Shown here in pieces: positions 39,560 to 49,180 of a stretch of 55,567 bases of DNA. The notes under the pieces were generated by a model. The model was not told where the DNA came from. It saw only the letters and a program-made list of their open reading frames with translations, and did not search any database. Within the stretch, counting starts at the first letter, position 1; each line of letters starts with the position of its first letter. A program made the translations under genes and the position numbers. The stretch spans positions 1 through 55,567 of the forward strand of contig MLAK01000848.1 of assembly GCA_001839685.1 (NCBI GenBank), written 5' to 3'. The stretch comes from Tritrichomonas foetus (Eukaryota > Parabasalia > Tritrichomonadida > Tritrichomonadidae).

Positions 39560-39565
39560 TCATTT
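39560..39565 (+). promoter_or_regulatory. Initiator-like TCATTT before the NTPase-nuclease gene
   Basis: TCATTT, then CTAGA, then ATG 39571; TCACTT also occurs at 39543-39548. The promoter for both divergent genes must lie within 39419-39570. Confidence 0.5.
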
Positions 39566-39570
39566 CTAGA

Positions 39571-42500
39571 ATGTCTCGAATAGTTCCATCCCTTCAAGAC
39601 ATTTTCAAAGGACTACAGTATTATCAAGATGTTGAGGGAATCTGCAAAGTTTCTTCAGATTATGTGGTTCCAAACGATTTGGAATATAAATCCTTTTTTC
39701 GGTCCAAAGACAAATTAGACAAAATTGAAACAAACAATCAAATAGACAAACAAAGTGATCAATTAACGGAAAATTCGGTGAAATTGCTTGATGACGAAGA
39801 TTGTGATAGTTTAACAAATCCAGCAATCACTTTTCGAGACGAAAAAGCATTACTACCCAGAATTCCATTGCATTCACAATCTCGCAATGTACGTAAATTC
39901 AGCCAGAATCCCTTGTCTTCAGAATTTAGTGATTTTCCTTTTCTTTTGAATAATTTTTTACAAGGAAATATTAATTCATTGTTAATTTTAACTGATCCCA
40001 AAAAGTTAGATTTAATCCTAAACGATTTGATACATAATCCTCGAATTAGCACAACTCCAATCACTAGACAGCAAGATGATAATCTATGTAAACGATATAC
40101 TTATAAATCAAACAAATTGAAACATTCTTTTTATGTGGTACATCTTGATGATATTGTCAAATGTCCAACTTATTTAGAACAACTTTTTTCCATCTCATTT
40201 GATAATACATTTAATCTTTTAAAAAAGTTAATTCCCTATAATATAGATGGTTTTATACGCATTCTTGATCAATTCATCACTTTTTATAAAAGTTGGAACC
40301 CAAATCTAATTTCAAGCACATCTGATAATAATATTAGTTTAAAGGACTTTACAAACCAATGTTCAGAACAGCAAATAAAAAAATTAATTGCTTTTTTCAA
40401 TCATTTAAAAGAAGATTCAATTCTAGAAACACAAAAAAATGAATTATTAGAATTTAAAACAATATATTATATCCTTCTTAGCCTCTTAACTATTTTTCAT
40501 CTTGGAAAAATGCCATGTGATAATGACATTTATGATTTAAAGGCTTTGTCAAAAAATCTTTCCCGTATTGAGATCAACTATGTATATTTACCATTTAACG
40601 TAACCGAGTATCAAAAAATTATAAAGAATGCGAACAAAGATCAAGAAAAATTTCTTTATTACTTGCACAAACTTAACACAGAAGATAGAAACTATGTTAT
40701 TAATTTGTATAAATCCAAAAATAATATTCCAGGAGATGATTCCATTGTTATTTCTTATGCAAAATATATAAAGAATAGCTGTATAGAACAAATATCACAT
40801 CAAAAAGTCTTTCTGATTGGCTCTAAACCTAATCTGATCATAAGGGATCTTGGGTTCAAAATCAGAAAATTTCATTGTGTTGTTGATATAAATCCGATTC
40901 AAGGGGGTAAAAATATTGATTATTTGATTCAAAACTATCAAGATTTATTTGAATATGCAAATGTATTGCTTCATCCTGACAATCAATTTTTTGATTTCTT
41001 TCATGTTTGGAATAAACAAATAATAAAAAGAAACAATGTAATGATGCGTTTATTTAACAAATCACCAAATGAACCAACAGGGTATGTAATAATGAGAAAT
41101 TATCCTATTATGTATAATCTTCTTAAGCAATATTGTTTTAATCCAAAAGAGAAGATTCAAGCATTTTCATTAAAAGGATCACCAGGTACAGGTAAAACAA
41201 TTATGTTTATTTATTTCATCTTGCGATGGTTACAATTACATGATCTTGAAACAGACAAACATACAAAAATAGATACAATTTTTATTAAGCCTGCAACATG
41301 TGAAAATATTTTATATTTTCAATTTTTGAAAACTCAAGAAACTGGTTTTCGTTTTGGTGTCATACAACAAAATTATTCCAAAATTAAATATAAGAAATCT
41401 GTGAAACCTATTTTAGATATCAAATTTAATGGATATTCATATGAAATTATTGATAAATCATCAATTGAACAAATAAATTTATTAACTAAAAAAATAAATA
41501 AACAATCAATTGATCCGTTAAATTATAATTGGGATACATGTTTGTATTTGTTTAATGAAATAAATCACTCTTTATTGAATTTCAACAGCAGATATATGAT
41601 TTTGAATTCTATTGGTTCTAGTTATAATAATGACAAAGATGAAGAAATTCAAATTTATACATTTCTCCCTAAGACTGATGAAATGGCAATGATTTCATCT
41701 TTAATGAACAAACAAAATCAAATCGAATTTCTGAAAAATTATAATTTGCTTCATAACAATATTCGTGCATGTATTTTTAAAAATTTCGATGATATATATA
41801 AAAGTGCGCGAATAGAAGTTTCAAATATACATCAGGATAAATATATTAGCGCACTACAGGATCCAGAAACATTTTTACATAAAAAGACGCATCTTGCACG
41901 AAAATACTTGATTCATATTTCATCATACACACCAAATGATGGTGACCTTTATAAATTTATGAATGAAAAGTATGAAAGTTATAAATATTTTTTGGAATAT
42001 AATGTTATCACACCGTCAACAACAATAACTAAATTATTAAGAGATAGATTTCTACAACAAAAGCAGAATTTCCAAAACTTTTTTTTTCGTATAATTCCAG
42101 ATGAATACAAATTTCAGAGCATGAGAAGAACTTGGTTTGAAGCCGATTTGCATTCATTTATTACTGACAATCAATGTCCATGTTCTTTTGTAACATATCG
42201 AATACATTCAACTATAAATGATGATAAAACAAAAAGCAATCATTCTAGTGGTAAGAAGTTGACAATTGACATAAATTCATTTTCTCAAAAGATACAATGC
42301 ACATCAAATTTAGATGAATTATTTTTTTCTTCAGAACCTGCAGTTTATTTTATTCCAAAAGAATCAAATCATCATGGATTTGACAGTGCATATAGAGGGA
42401 AGTTTCCTATCAACAATGGTGTAGAAACAAAAATTATATTAATTCAATGCACGGTTTCAAATGTGCATCAATTTCATATTGGAATCTATGAATATATTTT

Positions 42501-42753
42501 GAAAAAAATGCAGACCATTAAACCTAAATGGAAGCTAGAATTTTGGGCTGTTATTCCAAACATTGAAACCAATTTTTGCTTTAGAGATATCATTGGGTAT
42601 GATAAAACAAATACTGCTGATTTAAAGCAATCTATGACTAATTTTGAACGATATTATACATCATACGCATATAAATCAGTCGAAGCTGCTAATACACAAT
42701 TTTGCACATATACAAATGACTATATTTTCCGTAAAGCTAAACCTGTCTTTTAA
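39571..42753 (+). CDS. CRN/RHS-like P-loop NTPase with C-terminal nuclease-like domain
   Basis: 1060 residues from ATG 39571. The first half is mostly helical and unrecognised. A P-loop stands at 536-543 (GSPGTGKT), followed by IMFIYFILRWLQ, the pattern of the NTPase in Crinkler/RHS-type proteins; RYMILNSIGSSYNN with EEIQIYTFLPKTDEMAMI fits the sensor region that follows in that family. The C-terminal 250 residues carry the restriction-endonuclease-like signature of the same group: WFEADLH (Glu857), GFDSAYRG (Asp938) and ILIQCTVSNVH (Gln959). Such proteins are spread among protists, fungi and oomycetes, often near mobile elements; some act as effectors or in inter-element conflict. No signal peptide is seen, so secretion is not supported. 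The assignment is from motif layout; the catalytic Lys of a classic PD-(D/E)xK site is not obvious. Confidence 0.65.
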   Translation: MSRIVPSLQDIFKGLQYYQDVEGICKVSSDYVVPNDLEYKSFFRSKDKLDKIETNNQIDKQSDQLTENSVKLLDDEDCDSLTNPAITFRDEKALLPRIPLHSQSRNVRKFSQNPLSSEFSDFPFLLNNFLQGNINSLLILTDPKKLDLILNDLIHNPRISTTPITRQQDDNLCKRYTYKSNKLKHSFYVVHLDDIVKCPTYLEQLFSISFDNTFNLLKKLIPYNIDGFIRILDQFITFYKSWNPNLISSTSDNNISLKDFTNQCSEQQIKKLIAFFNHLKEDSILETQKNELLEFKTIYYILLSLLTIFHLGKMPCDNDIYDLKALSKNLSRIEINYVYLPFNVTEYQKIIKNANKDQEKFLYYLHKLNTEDRNYVINLYKSKNNIPGDDSIVISYAKYIKNSCIEQISHQKVFLIGSKPNLIIRDLGFKIRKFHCVVDINPIQGGKNIDYLIQNYQDLFEYANVLLHPDNQFFDFFHVWNKQIIKRNNVMMRLFNKSPNEPTGYVIMRNYPIMYNLLKQYCFNPKEKIQAFSLKGSPGTGKTIMFIYFILRWLQLHDLETDKHTKIDTIFIKPATCENILYFQFLKTQETGFRFGVIQQNYSKIKYKKSVKPILDIKFNGYSYEIIDKSSIEQINLLTKKINKQSIDPLNYNWDTCLYLFNEINHSLLNFNSRYMILNSIGSSYNNDKDEEIQIYTFLPKTDEMAMISSLMNKQNQIEFLKNYNLLHNNIRACIFKNFDDIYKSARIEVSNIHQDKYISALQDPETFLHKKTHLARKYLIHISSYTPNDGDLYKFMNEKYESYKYFLEYNVITPSTTITKLLRDRFLQQKQNFQNFFFRIIPDEYKFQSMRRTWFEADLHSFITDNQCPCSFVTYRIHSTINDDKTKSNHSSGKKLTIDINSFSQKIQCTSNLDELFFSSEPAVYFIPKESNHHGFDSAYRGKFPINNGVETKIILIQCTVSNVHQFHIGIYEYILKKMQTIKPKWKLEFWAVIPNIETNFCFRDIIGYDKTNTADLKQSMTNFERYYTSYAYKSVEAANTQFCTYTNDYIFRKAKPVF

Positions 42754-43421
42754 ATACTGGCGAAAAATCAAGAGTAGCCTGGTTTCTAGTCGAGTAATTG
42801 ATAAATTATAACTATATAAACATTAAAGAACTTCAAAATATATATATATTTCTCCAAGCAACAGATGAGTCGATTTTATTGAATTATTTCATGATCATGT
42901 TGTTATAAAAAATACAATAAATTCAATCATATCATGATTATTGTTTGTGGAATGATTGAAACTGAAATATCGGAAAGTTATCATTTCTAACAACTTCTGG
43001 TATGTTTAGTGAAACCAGCATCTTAAATCAATTTTGATGCTGATGAGGATCTGTAAATATTCTTCTGAAGTAAAAAAGATTTTAAACATTTATGAATTGG
43101 CAACACTTCTCCACTTTCAATTAGTATTAGTAATTATAAATTTTGATAATTCTGGGAAACTTTCAACAATTTAGATTTGGATATAAAAATTATTTTTTCA
43201 CACTCGATTCTTATCAACTCTTTGAAAATTTATTTTGCAATATTTTTTATTTACAAATATTATGAGAAATTCAATTTAGTTTCATTATTAAAGATAATCT
43301 TAATTGTTGATTGGTGATCTCACCAAGATCATTTTTGTCAAAATTATAAGTGTTCGGCCACAAAAGAATTGAATAAAGTACTCAAAAAGTTACTTCATTT
43401 TTTCCATCATCAGCTTATAAA
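42754..43421. other. Intergenic region
   Basis: AT-rich with an (AT)n tract near 42839-42850. CTCAAAAAGTTACTTCATTT at 43381-43400 combines an AAAAAGT word and an initiator-like TCATTT just upstream of the CacyBP gene. Confidence 0.45.
43395..43400 (+). promoter_or_regulatory. Initiator-like TCATTT before the CacyBP gene
   Basis: TCATTT starts 27 bases upstream of ATG 43422 and nine bases after AAAAAGT. The leader would be about 25 bases, longer than for the other genes here. Confidence 0.4.
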
Positions 43422-44093
43422 ATGGAAGCCACAGCGAATGATCTCCGTGAACTCAAACGCCTTCTTGCTCTTGGATCAACACCATATGTAGAATCCTTCT
43501 TCAAGGCCGAAATCGCAAAACTTCAAGCTCAATTCCCAGAAACAGAATCGACCGCAGCTTCACCTTCATCAGCACCAGCCCAAACTCCAGCCCAAGCTCA
43601 AAAACCACGAAGAAACTACCAAATGCTGGATTCATATTCATTTAGCGATTCAAATTCATCAGCGAAAATCATTCTTTCAAAAATTGAAGGCGCCGGTGAA
43701 GCAGAAATCGAATTTGAACCAACAGAGCGCGGATTCCAAATCTGTATCATCAGAGAGAAACAAAACAAACCAAATCTCAAATTGACCGTCCAGCCACTCT
43801 ACAAGAAAATCAATCCATCAGAGTCCAAATACACCATCAGAAATGACAGAATCACCATCACTCTCGCCAAGAAAAAGAACACATCATGGATGAAGCTCAA
43901 AAAGTCCTCCCTCGACAAAAAGCCGAAGTCGAGCCCGGCAGACAACAGCAAAGCAAAGGATGATCCAAATGGTGCTTTGATGGATATGATGAAGAAGATG
44001 TATGACGAGGGCGATGACGAAATGAAAAGAACCATTTCCAAGGCAATGTGGGAGGCCCAACACAAGAAACCAGATGAAAAGGATTTACAATAA
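43422..44093 (+). CDS. CACYBP: Calcyclin-binding/Siah-interacting protein (CacyBP/SIP)
   Basis: 223 residues, as in animals (human 228). Residues 5-40 are the N-terminal helical hairpin (DLRELKRLLALGSTPYVESF). An Ala/Pro linker follows, then a CS (p23-like) domain at about 70-165 ending SWMKLKKSSLDKK, and an SGS-type C terminus (NGALMDMMKKMYDEGDDEMK then RTISKAMWEAQ), which is very close to the conserved CacyBP ending. In animals it links Siah-type E3 ligases to Skp1 and binds Hsp90-related and S100 proteins; whether Siah partners exist in this organism is not known, so the safe statement is a ubiquitin-ligase or chaperone adaptor. The stop overlaps ACAATAAAG. A truncated copy lies at 31333-31530. 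Confidence 0.88.
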   Translation: MEATANDLRELKRLLALGSTPYVESFFKAEIAKLQAQFPETESTAASPSSAPAQTPAQAQKPRRNYQMLDSYSFSDSNSSAKIILSKIEGAGEAEIEFEPTERGFQICIIREKQNKPNLKLTVQPLYKKINPSESKYTIRNDRITITLAKKKNTSWMKLKKSSLDKKPKSSPADNSKAKDDPNGALMDMMKKMYDEGDDEMKRTISKAMWEAQHKKPDEKDLQ

Positions 44094-44258
44094 AGTATTC
44101 TTAGCTTTTCTATTTTTATTGTTTTGTTTTGTTTGATTGTTTCAATAATTTTGTAATGACTATGATGACAAGCTTAATGAAGTAGTGCTTGTTGAATATA
44201 AGTCAACATCTCCTTATGGAAAAGATACAATAAAATAATATAAAAGTGATTATAAAAT
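44094..44258. other. 3-prime flank of CacyBP
   Basis: AT-rich spacer without features, ending in the A/T-rich sequence in which the MITE is inserted. Confidence 0.4.
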
Positions 44259-44267
44259 AAAATAAAG
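44259..44267 (+). repeat. Left 9-base target-site duplication
   Basis: AAAATAAAG directly before TAGGGTTC; an identical AAAATAAAG follows the element at 44791-44799. Confidence 0.75.
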
Positions 44268-44790
44268 TAGGGTTCGCGCTTATGCCCAAAATGATTTTGA
44301 AAATCGAAAATCGTGGCACAAGGATTTATACATAAATTAACATTTTATATAACATGTTATGTCTTTTTTTTTAATCATTAAGAAAAAATATGAGATGAAA
44401 CATCCTTTGTTTAATGCAGAAGAAATGGTTTGTGCATAAAAAGTATGTTTGATGCACTTTGAATACGTAATTGTGCTTTCATAGTTTGACACTTATATCT
44501 TGTTCCATGAATTCCAGCGATGTGTCTTTGTCTTGATAAAGTTCTTTCACAATTTGATTCGCTATTCCCAATAGACAGTAGTTTATTTGGTCGTTACTTG
44601 CCACTTGTGTTTTTCCCTGAGGAATTCGTATGAGAATTAACTAGATAATCATTTCTATTCTATTAAAGATATATAACTAATTGCATACTTAGGAGGAGGG
44701 ATTCTTAAGTTACAAAGATGCCTAATTTATTCTGATTTTTCTCAAACCTTGGGCATACTTTTTGTAGCCCTTGAGCACAAGTGAACCCTA
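44268..44790. mobile_element. Non-autonomous DNA transposon (MITE), 523 bases, Mutator-like
   Basis: The element begins TAGGGTTC and ends GAACCCTA, an exact inverted pair. Inwards the match continues imperfectly: left TTATGCCCAA, right (reverse strand) TGCTCAAGGGC and TATGCCCAAGG. It is flanked by a perfect 9-base direct repeat AAAATAAAG. Nine-base target duplications are characteristic of Mutator-like (MULE) transposases, which are known in trichomonads; the family assignment rests on that length only. The interior has no coding frame, so it must have been moved by a transposase elsewhere. The intact duplication in AT-rich DNA suggests a fairly young insertion, although the A/T-rich flanks make a chance 9-base match somewhat easier than usual. 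Confidence 0.7.
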
Positions 44791-44799
44791 AAAATAAAG
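44791..44799 (+). repeat. Right 9-base target-site duplication
   Basis: AAAATAAAG directly after GAACCCTA, identical to 44259-44267. Confidence 0.75.
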
Positions 44800-45649
44800 T
44801 GATTTTAACAATCACAAATTGAAAAATAAAAATTCCATCTTTTGAATTGATCACTATATTATGTTGTTGAAGGAAAATATATATTTATATATAGGAGATT
44901 CTAATGAATGCACATGATTGAAAATAATTGAAATCAAAAATTGGAGGAAAATTAATTTAAGGAATTATTGGTGATGAAAAATAGAAGTGTTCACCAATAA
45001 TTCCGAGACTGATTTCCCGAAGTATGGTTTATTTATTTGGCCTACTACTATATAAGAAGATATCAAAAATGGGAACGATCTGTCGGTGAAAGTTTGGTTG
45101 ATAAATATCATATCCTTTAATTTGTGAAGATTGGGAAAATATGTGTTGAATAAAAAATTCACAAAAAAATCAACGTTTGATGTTTCACGAAACTAGAGTA
45201 GATGACAGTTAATGTGTTTCTTACGAAAAACTTCATAAATTAGAAGAATTATTTGAAAATAAGCATTATAATTTTCAAACTATAAATGTGAATCAGTCAT
45301 TTCACCGAAACTAGATAAATTTATTTTCATTTGAAATGTGTTTATGAGAAAAGAAATTGAGCAATCTTAAATTTGTCCACAAACGGTCTCCCAAAAACTG
45401 TCAAACCGTCGAATTTTGAGAGCCAATTTATCACAAAAAAACGCGCCATTTTATTTATTGTGATTCTCAAATCGAATTTTCACTCCAGGCTGATAATTAT
45501 CTACAGTGAAGTGAAAAATAAGAAGATGAAAGTAAGCAAAGATGAATAGACAAATATTTTATTATGAAGATCCGAACAAACAAGAAATTTGGATGTACAG
45601 TTAATGAGTACAACATTTCAAAAATGTGAACAGTGTAACAGACTAAAGA
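44800..45649. other. Intergenic region
   Basis: AT-rich; short (TATA)n near 44877-44892. Minus-strand 45162-44965 is open but resembles nothing. ACGCGCCAT near 45442 repeats a word found at 31190. No gene recognised. Confidence 0.35.
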
Positions 45650-46204
45650 TTACTGGTTACGTTGAAAAAGTTTGTTATTTTGGTCACTTCCATTGAAATT
45701 CTTAAATTTGTGAGGTTTACATGCTTTTGAATTTTTGAGCTTTTCTGTCTCTTTTCTATCAATCCGGGCCATGTTTGGCTGGCTTGTTGATGTTTTAACA
45801 TGAGTTTCGGATAATTCTGTGTCACTTTTTTCCGTCGAATTCATCATTTGAATATTTGTAACGCTGGACGTTTTTCGATGCTTAAATCGTCGTCCATTTC
45901 TTTTCGCCCAGTCAGCTGATTTCCTTTCTCCACTCAATCTTGAGAATGACGACGAATTTTTAATATTTCCTTCTGCGTAAGGTGGATTCATATACTCGTT
46001 TAAATAGCCTTCATCGAAGTCTCCTCTCCCACGTACTGTGTCGTATTCAACTCCAGGAGTGAAAGAGGGATTCGATTTTTTGATATTTTCTTTTTGGTCG
46101 GCGCAAGTCATCGATGTTGCTTTTTCGATTGATGATGGCGAAAGCTGAGCTTTGTTGAAATATTGGATATGTGGAATTGTAGAAACTGCCACTTCTGCAC
46201 ACAT
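45650..46204 (-). CDS. Hypothetical protein, 184 aa, disordered
   Basis: From ATG 46204 to the TAA at 45650. The sequence is polar, Ser/Asn/Lys-rich and probably disordered: SPSSIEKATSMTCADQKENI, a Tyr/Gly-containing middle (GVEYDTVRGRGDFDEGYLNE) and a basic patch (DWAKRNGRRFKHRKTSS) that could be a nuclear localisation or nucleic-acid-binding segment. No family recognised. G+C content and codon use are above the spacer level and GTCAAAAAGTGAATTC lies 86-100 bases upstream, both supporting a real gene. Confidence 0.55.
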   Translation of the reverse strand: MCAEVAVSTIPHIQYFNKAQLSPSSIEKATSMTCADQKENIKKSNPSFTPGVEYDTVRGRGDFDEGYLNEYMNPPYAEGNIKNSSSFSRLSGERKSADWAKRNGRRFKHRKTSSVTNIQMMNSTEKSDTELSETHVKTSTSQPNMARIDRKETEKLKNSKACKPHKFKNFNGSDQNNKLFQRNQ

Positions 46205-47621
46205 TCGTTGTTTTTAAAAATGGCTTGAAAAATTTATTTAAAGGCAGTTTTTCTTTCTGATGGATATAAAGAATTTGAATGGGTAAGGTTAGTCAAAAAG
46301 TGAATTCTGTATTGACTGTTGACCAATGAAATTGAATAGTAGAAGAATAGCTATTATGTTTCAATTTCTCTATAATTTGAATGGAGCGATTCAGAAAATA
46401 CAATGAAATTGAAAAGAAATTGTTTTTCGGTTTTTAGATGAATTATTTAAAGGGTTGTATCATTTAAATCTTAATACTACTAAGATTAATTACTTTGCAG
46501 CTAAAGAATAAAATATAAAATAGATTTAATTAAAATAATAATGCATATTTAGTTAGATATATCGATTTTTAATTTTAAGATGAATTCTAAAGAAAGCAAG
46601 ACTTTGATAGACTTTTGACTTTTGCCACTAATTGGCTTATTATTGACTGTCAAATGGAAGATTATATCTGATCTAGTACAAAGGAAGCGGGTGAAAAAAA
46701 TCATCCACCATTTCTACAAACGGCTTTTTCACTTTTTCAATAAATCGTGAATACGAATTTGAGTAAAAAAAATATAAACGCCCGAATGTAAATGTCATTT
46801 CACTCATTTTATTCATCGACACAATTTTTGAAAATGTAACTTCTCAAACATCTTTATCCATAGAAATTTAGTCATGGTTATTGAAAAAGTAAAATATTTA
46901 CTTTTTCTATCAATTATTATTTTTTTACATCAAGTCAAGTTTTCCACATTTATCCCATTGGTGGTTTTTAAAAACAGGGTTTTTATTGTTTTGATCCACC
47001 CTAACTATCATGCACATTTACTGCACTAAATTATTATATTGATGAATAGATTAATCATTTTTCGAATATGCTTAATTTCACTTCACCTATTTTTGTACAT
47101 TAGCAAAAAATTGTGTCTATAAGGTAGTACATAATGAACACCAATAATCTCTATTACTTCATCATCGACTAAATAAATTACGAAAATTATTTTAAGGTTT
47201 CATTTTTTTCTTTTTGTTTTATTTAAATTAATTCTAATCACTCTAGAATCTAATGTAACCACAAAGTCTTTATTTTCTTTAATAGATTCAAAAACTATAA
47301 ATTAGGCAATGTATTCATTTGTTAATTATCACCTTTGATATTCTGTTCATACATCATCACAATTAAGAAAACGACATCTACCTATGTGTCTATTTAATAA
47401 ATCATTTTTTTTGTCAAAAAAAAGGCCACTTTCGAGATCAAGATTTGGTCCGAACATTTAGCAATTCAAAAAGTTACGCCAAAATATCCTATTCAAAATC
47501 CGTTCGAAATTCGTTATTTGTGGAAATTTCATCACGCAGAAACAGGTTAATTTTTTCACCATTTCCACCAAATTTGAATAACTTCATCATAGAATCTCAC
47601 ACAAAAAATAATCGTGAGAAA
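46205..47621. other. Divergent intergenic region, 1.4 kb
   Basis: AT-rich spacer with AAAAAGT-type words at 46290-46299, 46725-46745 (GGCTTTTTCACTTTTTCAAT) and 46885-46910 (a facing pair). The stretch 47445-47621 is open in frame with the LRR gene but begins at TTG and reads as basic, non-repetitive sequence, so I treat it as leader. Nothing else seen. Confidence 0.4.
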
Positions 47622-48863
47622 ATGAGCTCTTCTTTAAAAGCAGCAAGGAGCCTTCGCAACGCACTAAGCACAGAAACAGCTGACCCAGTCCAATCAGTCG
47701 CATTTGATTTTGGCGCTGAGGTCGAAGACGACGACGACGAGCAATTCAACAATTGGGAACATTATACGAAACTCTGCTACTCCCAACATCCGCCAATCCC
47801 AGCTCTTTCATTAATGAAACCAATTCTATCAGGCGACGAAGGCTCAGCCAACTTCCCGCATATGGAAATTGGATCGCATATAAATATTATTCTTCAAATG
47901 CTCACCAAAGTGAAAATGATTAACGACTTAAACTTAAAAGACAACGCACTTGATTCATCATGTGTTGAAGCTTTGATAAACTTTGTTATTTCGTCCGACC
48001 AATTATCCTCTCTAAATTTGAATGATAACCCCCACATCAAAGCAAAAGCAATGAAAGACCTCATGGAAGGAATCCGAGAAAGCCGCTCTTTGGAATCATT
48101 AAGTATTTCAAATACAGGCTGTAATCAGACAGTTGGTGCATCAATTGCTGAATTTGTGACAAATTGTTCACTTCTTGTAAAACTTGACATTTCAAGCTGC
48201 CAGCTTCGCCAGTCAGCCCTTGACATTGCAACAGCTCTTGGAAATGCAACAAAACTAAAAAGGCTGAATATGGCTGATAACGAGCTATGCATTGGTGGGA
48301 AAAAGCTAGCACAACAATTAGGAACAGGAGTAACTCGTGGCTCGACAATTACTCGATTGTATCTTTCTAAAAATGCAATAAATGATGAGATGGCAATAGC
48401 ACTTTTGAAAGGTTTGGCTGATTCACCAACTTTGAAGCATTTGGATCTTTCTTATAATCAAATCGGTGAGCAGTCAGGCAGGTCGATTGCATCACTAATT
48501 GGAAAAACAACAACATTAAAACATTTGGATATTTCTATGAATCCAGTCTTGAATGTGACAATAAATAAAGAGCTCGGTCAAAAAGCTTCCGAATCTGATG
48601 ATGGAAAGCCTGGAAACAAAAAAGATAAAAAACCAAAGGCCTGCGTTCCAGGAGTATATTCAATACTAACAAACTTAGCGAAGAATTCATCGTTAGTCGA
48701 CATAACAATGATTGGACTTGTAGTGGAGCAGGCAGAATGGCAACAAAAACTTGAGCAATTAAAGACGTCAAACCAAAGCGTGAACGTGATTTATCAGGCA
48801 CCAAGAACAGAAACTTACAACTTCCAGAGGAGTGGAGCTGTTGGAGAAAAACAAGAGGCATGA
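47622..48863 (+). CDS. Leucine-rich repeat (RNase-inhibitor type) protein
   Basis: Start taken at ATG 47622 (AGAAAATGAGCTCT); the frame extends 59 codons further upstream only to a TTG. 413 residues. The N-terminal 85 residues are unrelated (EVEDDDDEQFNNWEHYTKLC). Residues about 100-310 hold LRRs of 28-30 residues of the RNI/RanGAP type: LNLKDNALDSSCVEALINFV, LSSLNLNDNPHIKAKAMK, LVKLDISSCQLRQSALDI, ITRLYLSKNAINDEMAIALL and LKHLDLSYNQIGEQSGRSI. A Lys-rich insertion (PGNKKDKKPKA) precedes a last degenerate repeat. These repeats form a curved protein-binding surface. RanGAP, tropomodulin-like or ciliary (DRC5-type) relatives are possible; the RanGAP catalytic Arg region is not evident, so no specific role is assigned. 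Confidence 0.8.
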   Translation: MSSSLKAARSLRNALSTETADPVQSVAFDFGAEVEDDDDEQFNNWEHYTKLCYSQHPPIPALSLMKPILSGDEGSANFPHMEIGSHINIILQMLTKVKMINDLNLKDNALDSSCVEALINFVISSDQLSSLNLNDNPHIKAKAMKDLMEGIRESRSLESLSISNTGCNQTVGASIAEFVTNCSLLVKLDISSCQLRQSALDIATALGNATKLKRLNMADNELCIGGKKLAQQLGTGVTRGSTITRLYLSKNAINDEMAIALLKGLADSPTLKHLDLSYNQIGEQSGRSIASLIGKTTTLKHLDISMNPVLNVTINKELGQKASESDDGKPGNKKDKKPKACVPGVYSILTNLAKNSSLVDITMIGLVVEQAEWQQKLEQLKTSNQSVNVIYQAPRTETYNFQRSGAVGEKQEA

Positions 48864-49180
48864 ATAATGATTTTGATGTATTTGCATAATTTTGAGTAAA
48901 TGATAGATAGTATCTTGATTTTGAATTTGATTATCATGTAATTCCATTTTTCTGAGAATGTGAAAGTTCACCAAATTATATCGCATTAACAAAAAAAGTA
49001 TTTGAACATTGGGGAACTTCTGCAATAGAGCTTAGATATAATTAGAAAGTGATTAGAAAGCAAATTAGATCAGCTACTTAAAAAATTCTTGTTCCTTCAA
49101 TAAACGAACATTAAGTTAAAAAGAAAATCTAAAATTTGATCAATAATACAAACAGTTTATTCTAACTATAAAAAATGCAA
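48864..49180. other. Short convergent spacer
   Basis: 317 AT-rich bases between convergent genes; contains both 3-prime ends. GTGATTAGAAAG is repeated at 49049-49062. Nothing else seen. Confidence 0.4.

Noticed and set aside
47445..47621. N-terminal extension of the LRR protein
   Set aside because: It would need a TTG start, and the sequence is basic and unlike the rest; ATG 47622 with a normal context is preferred.
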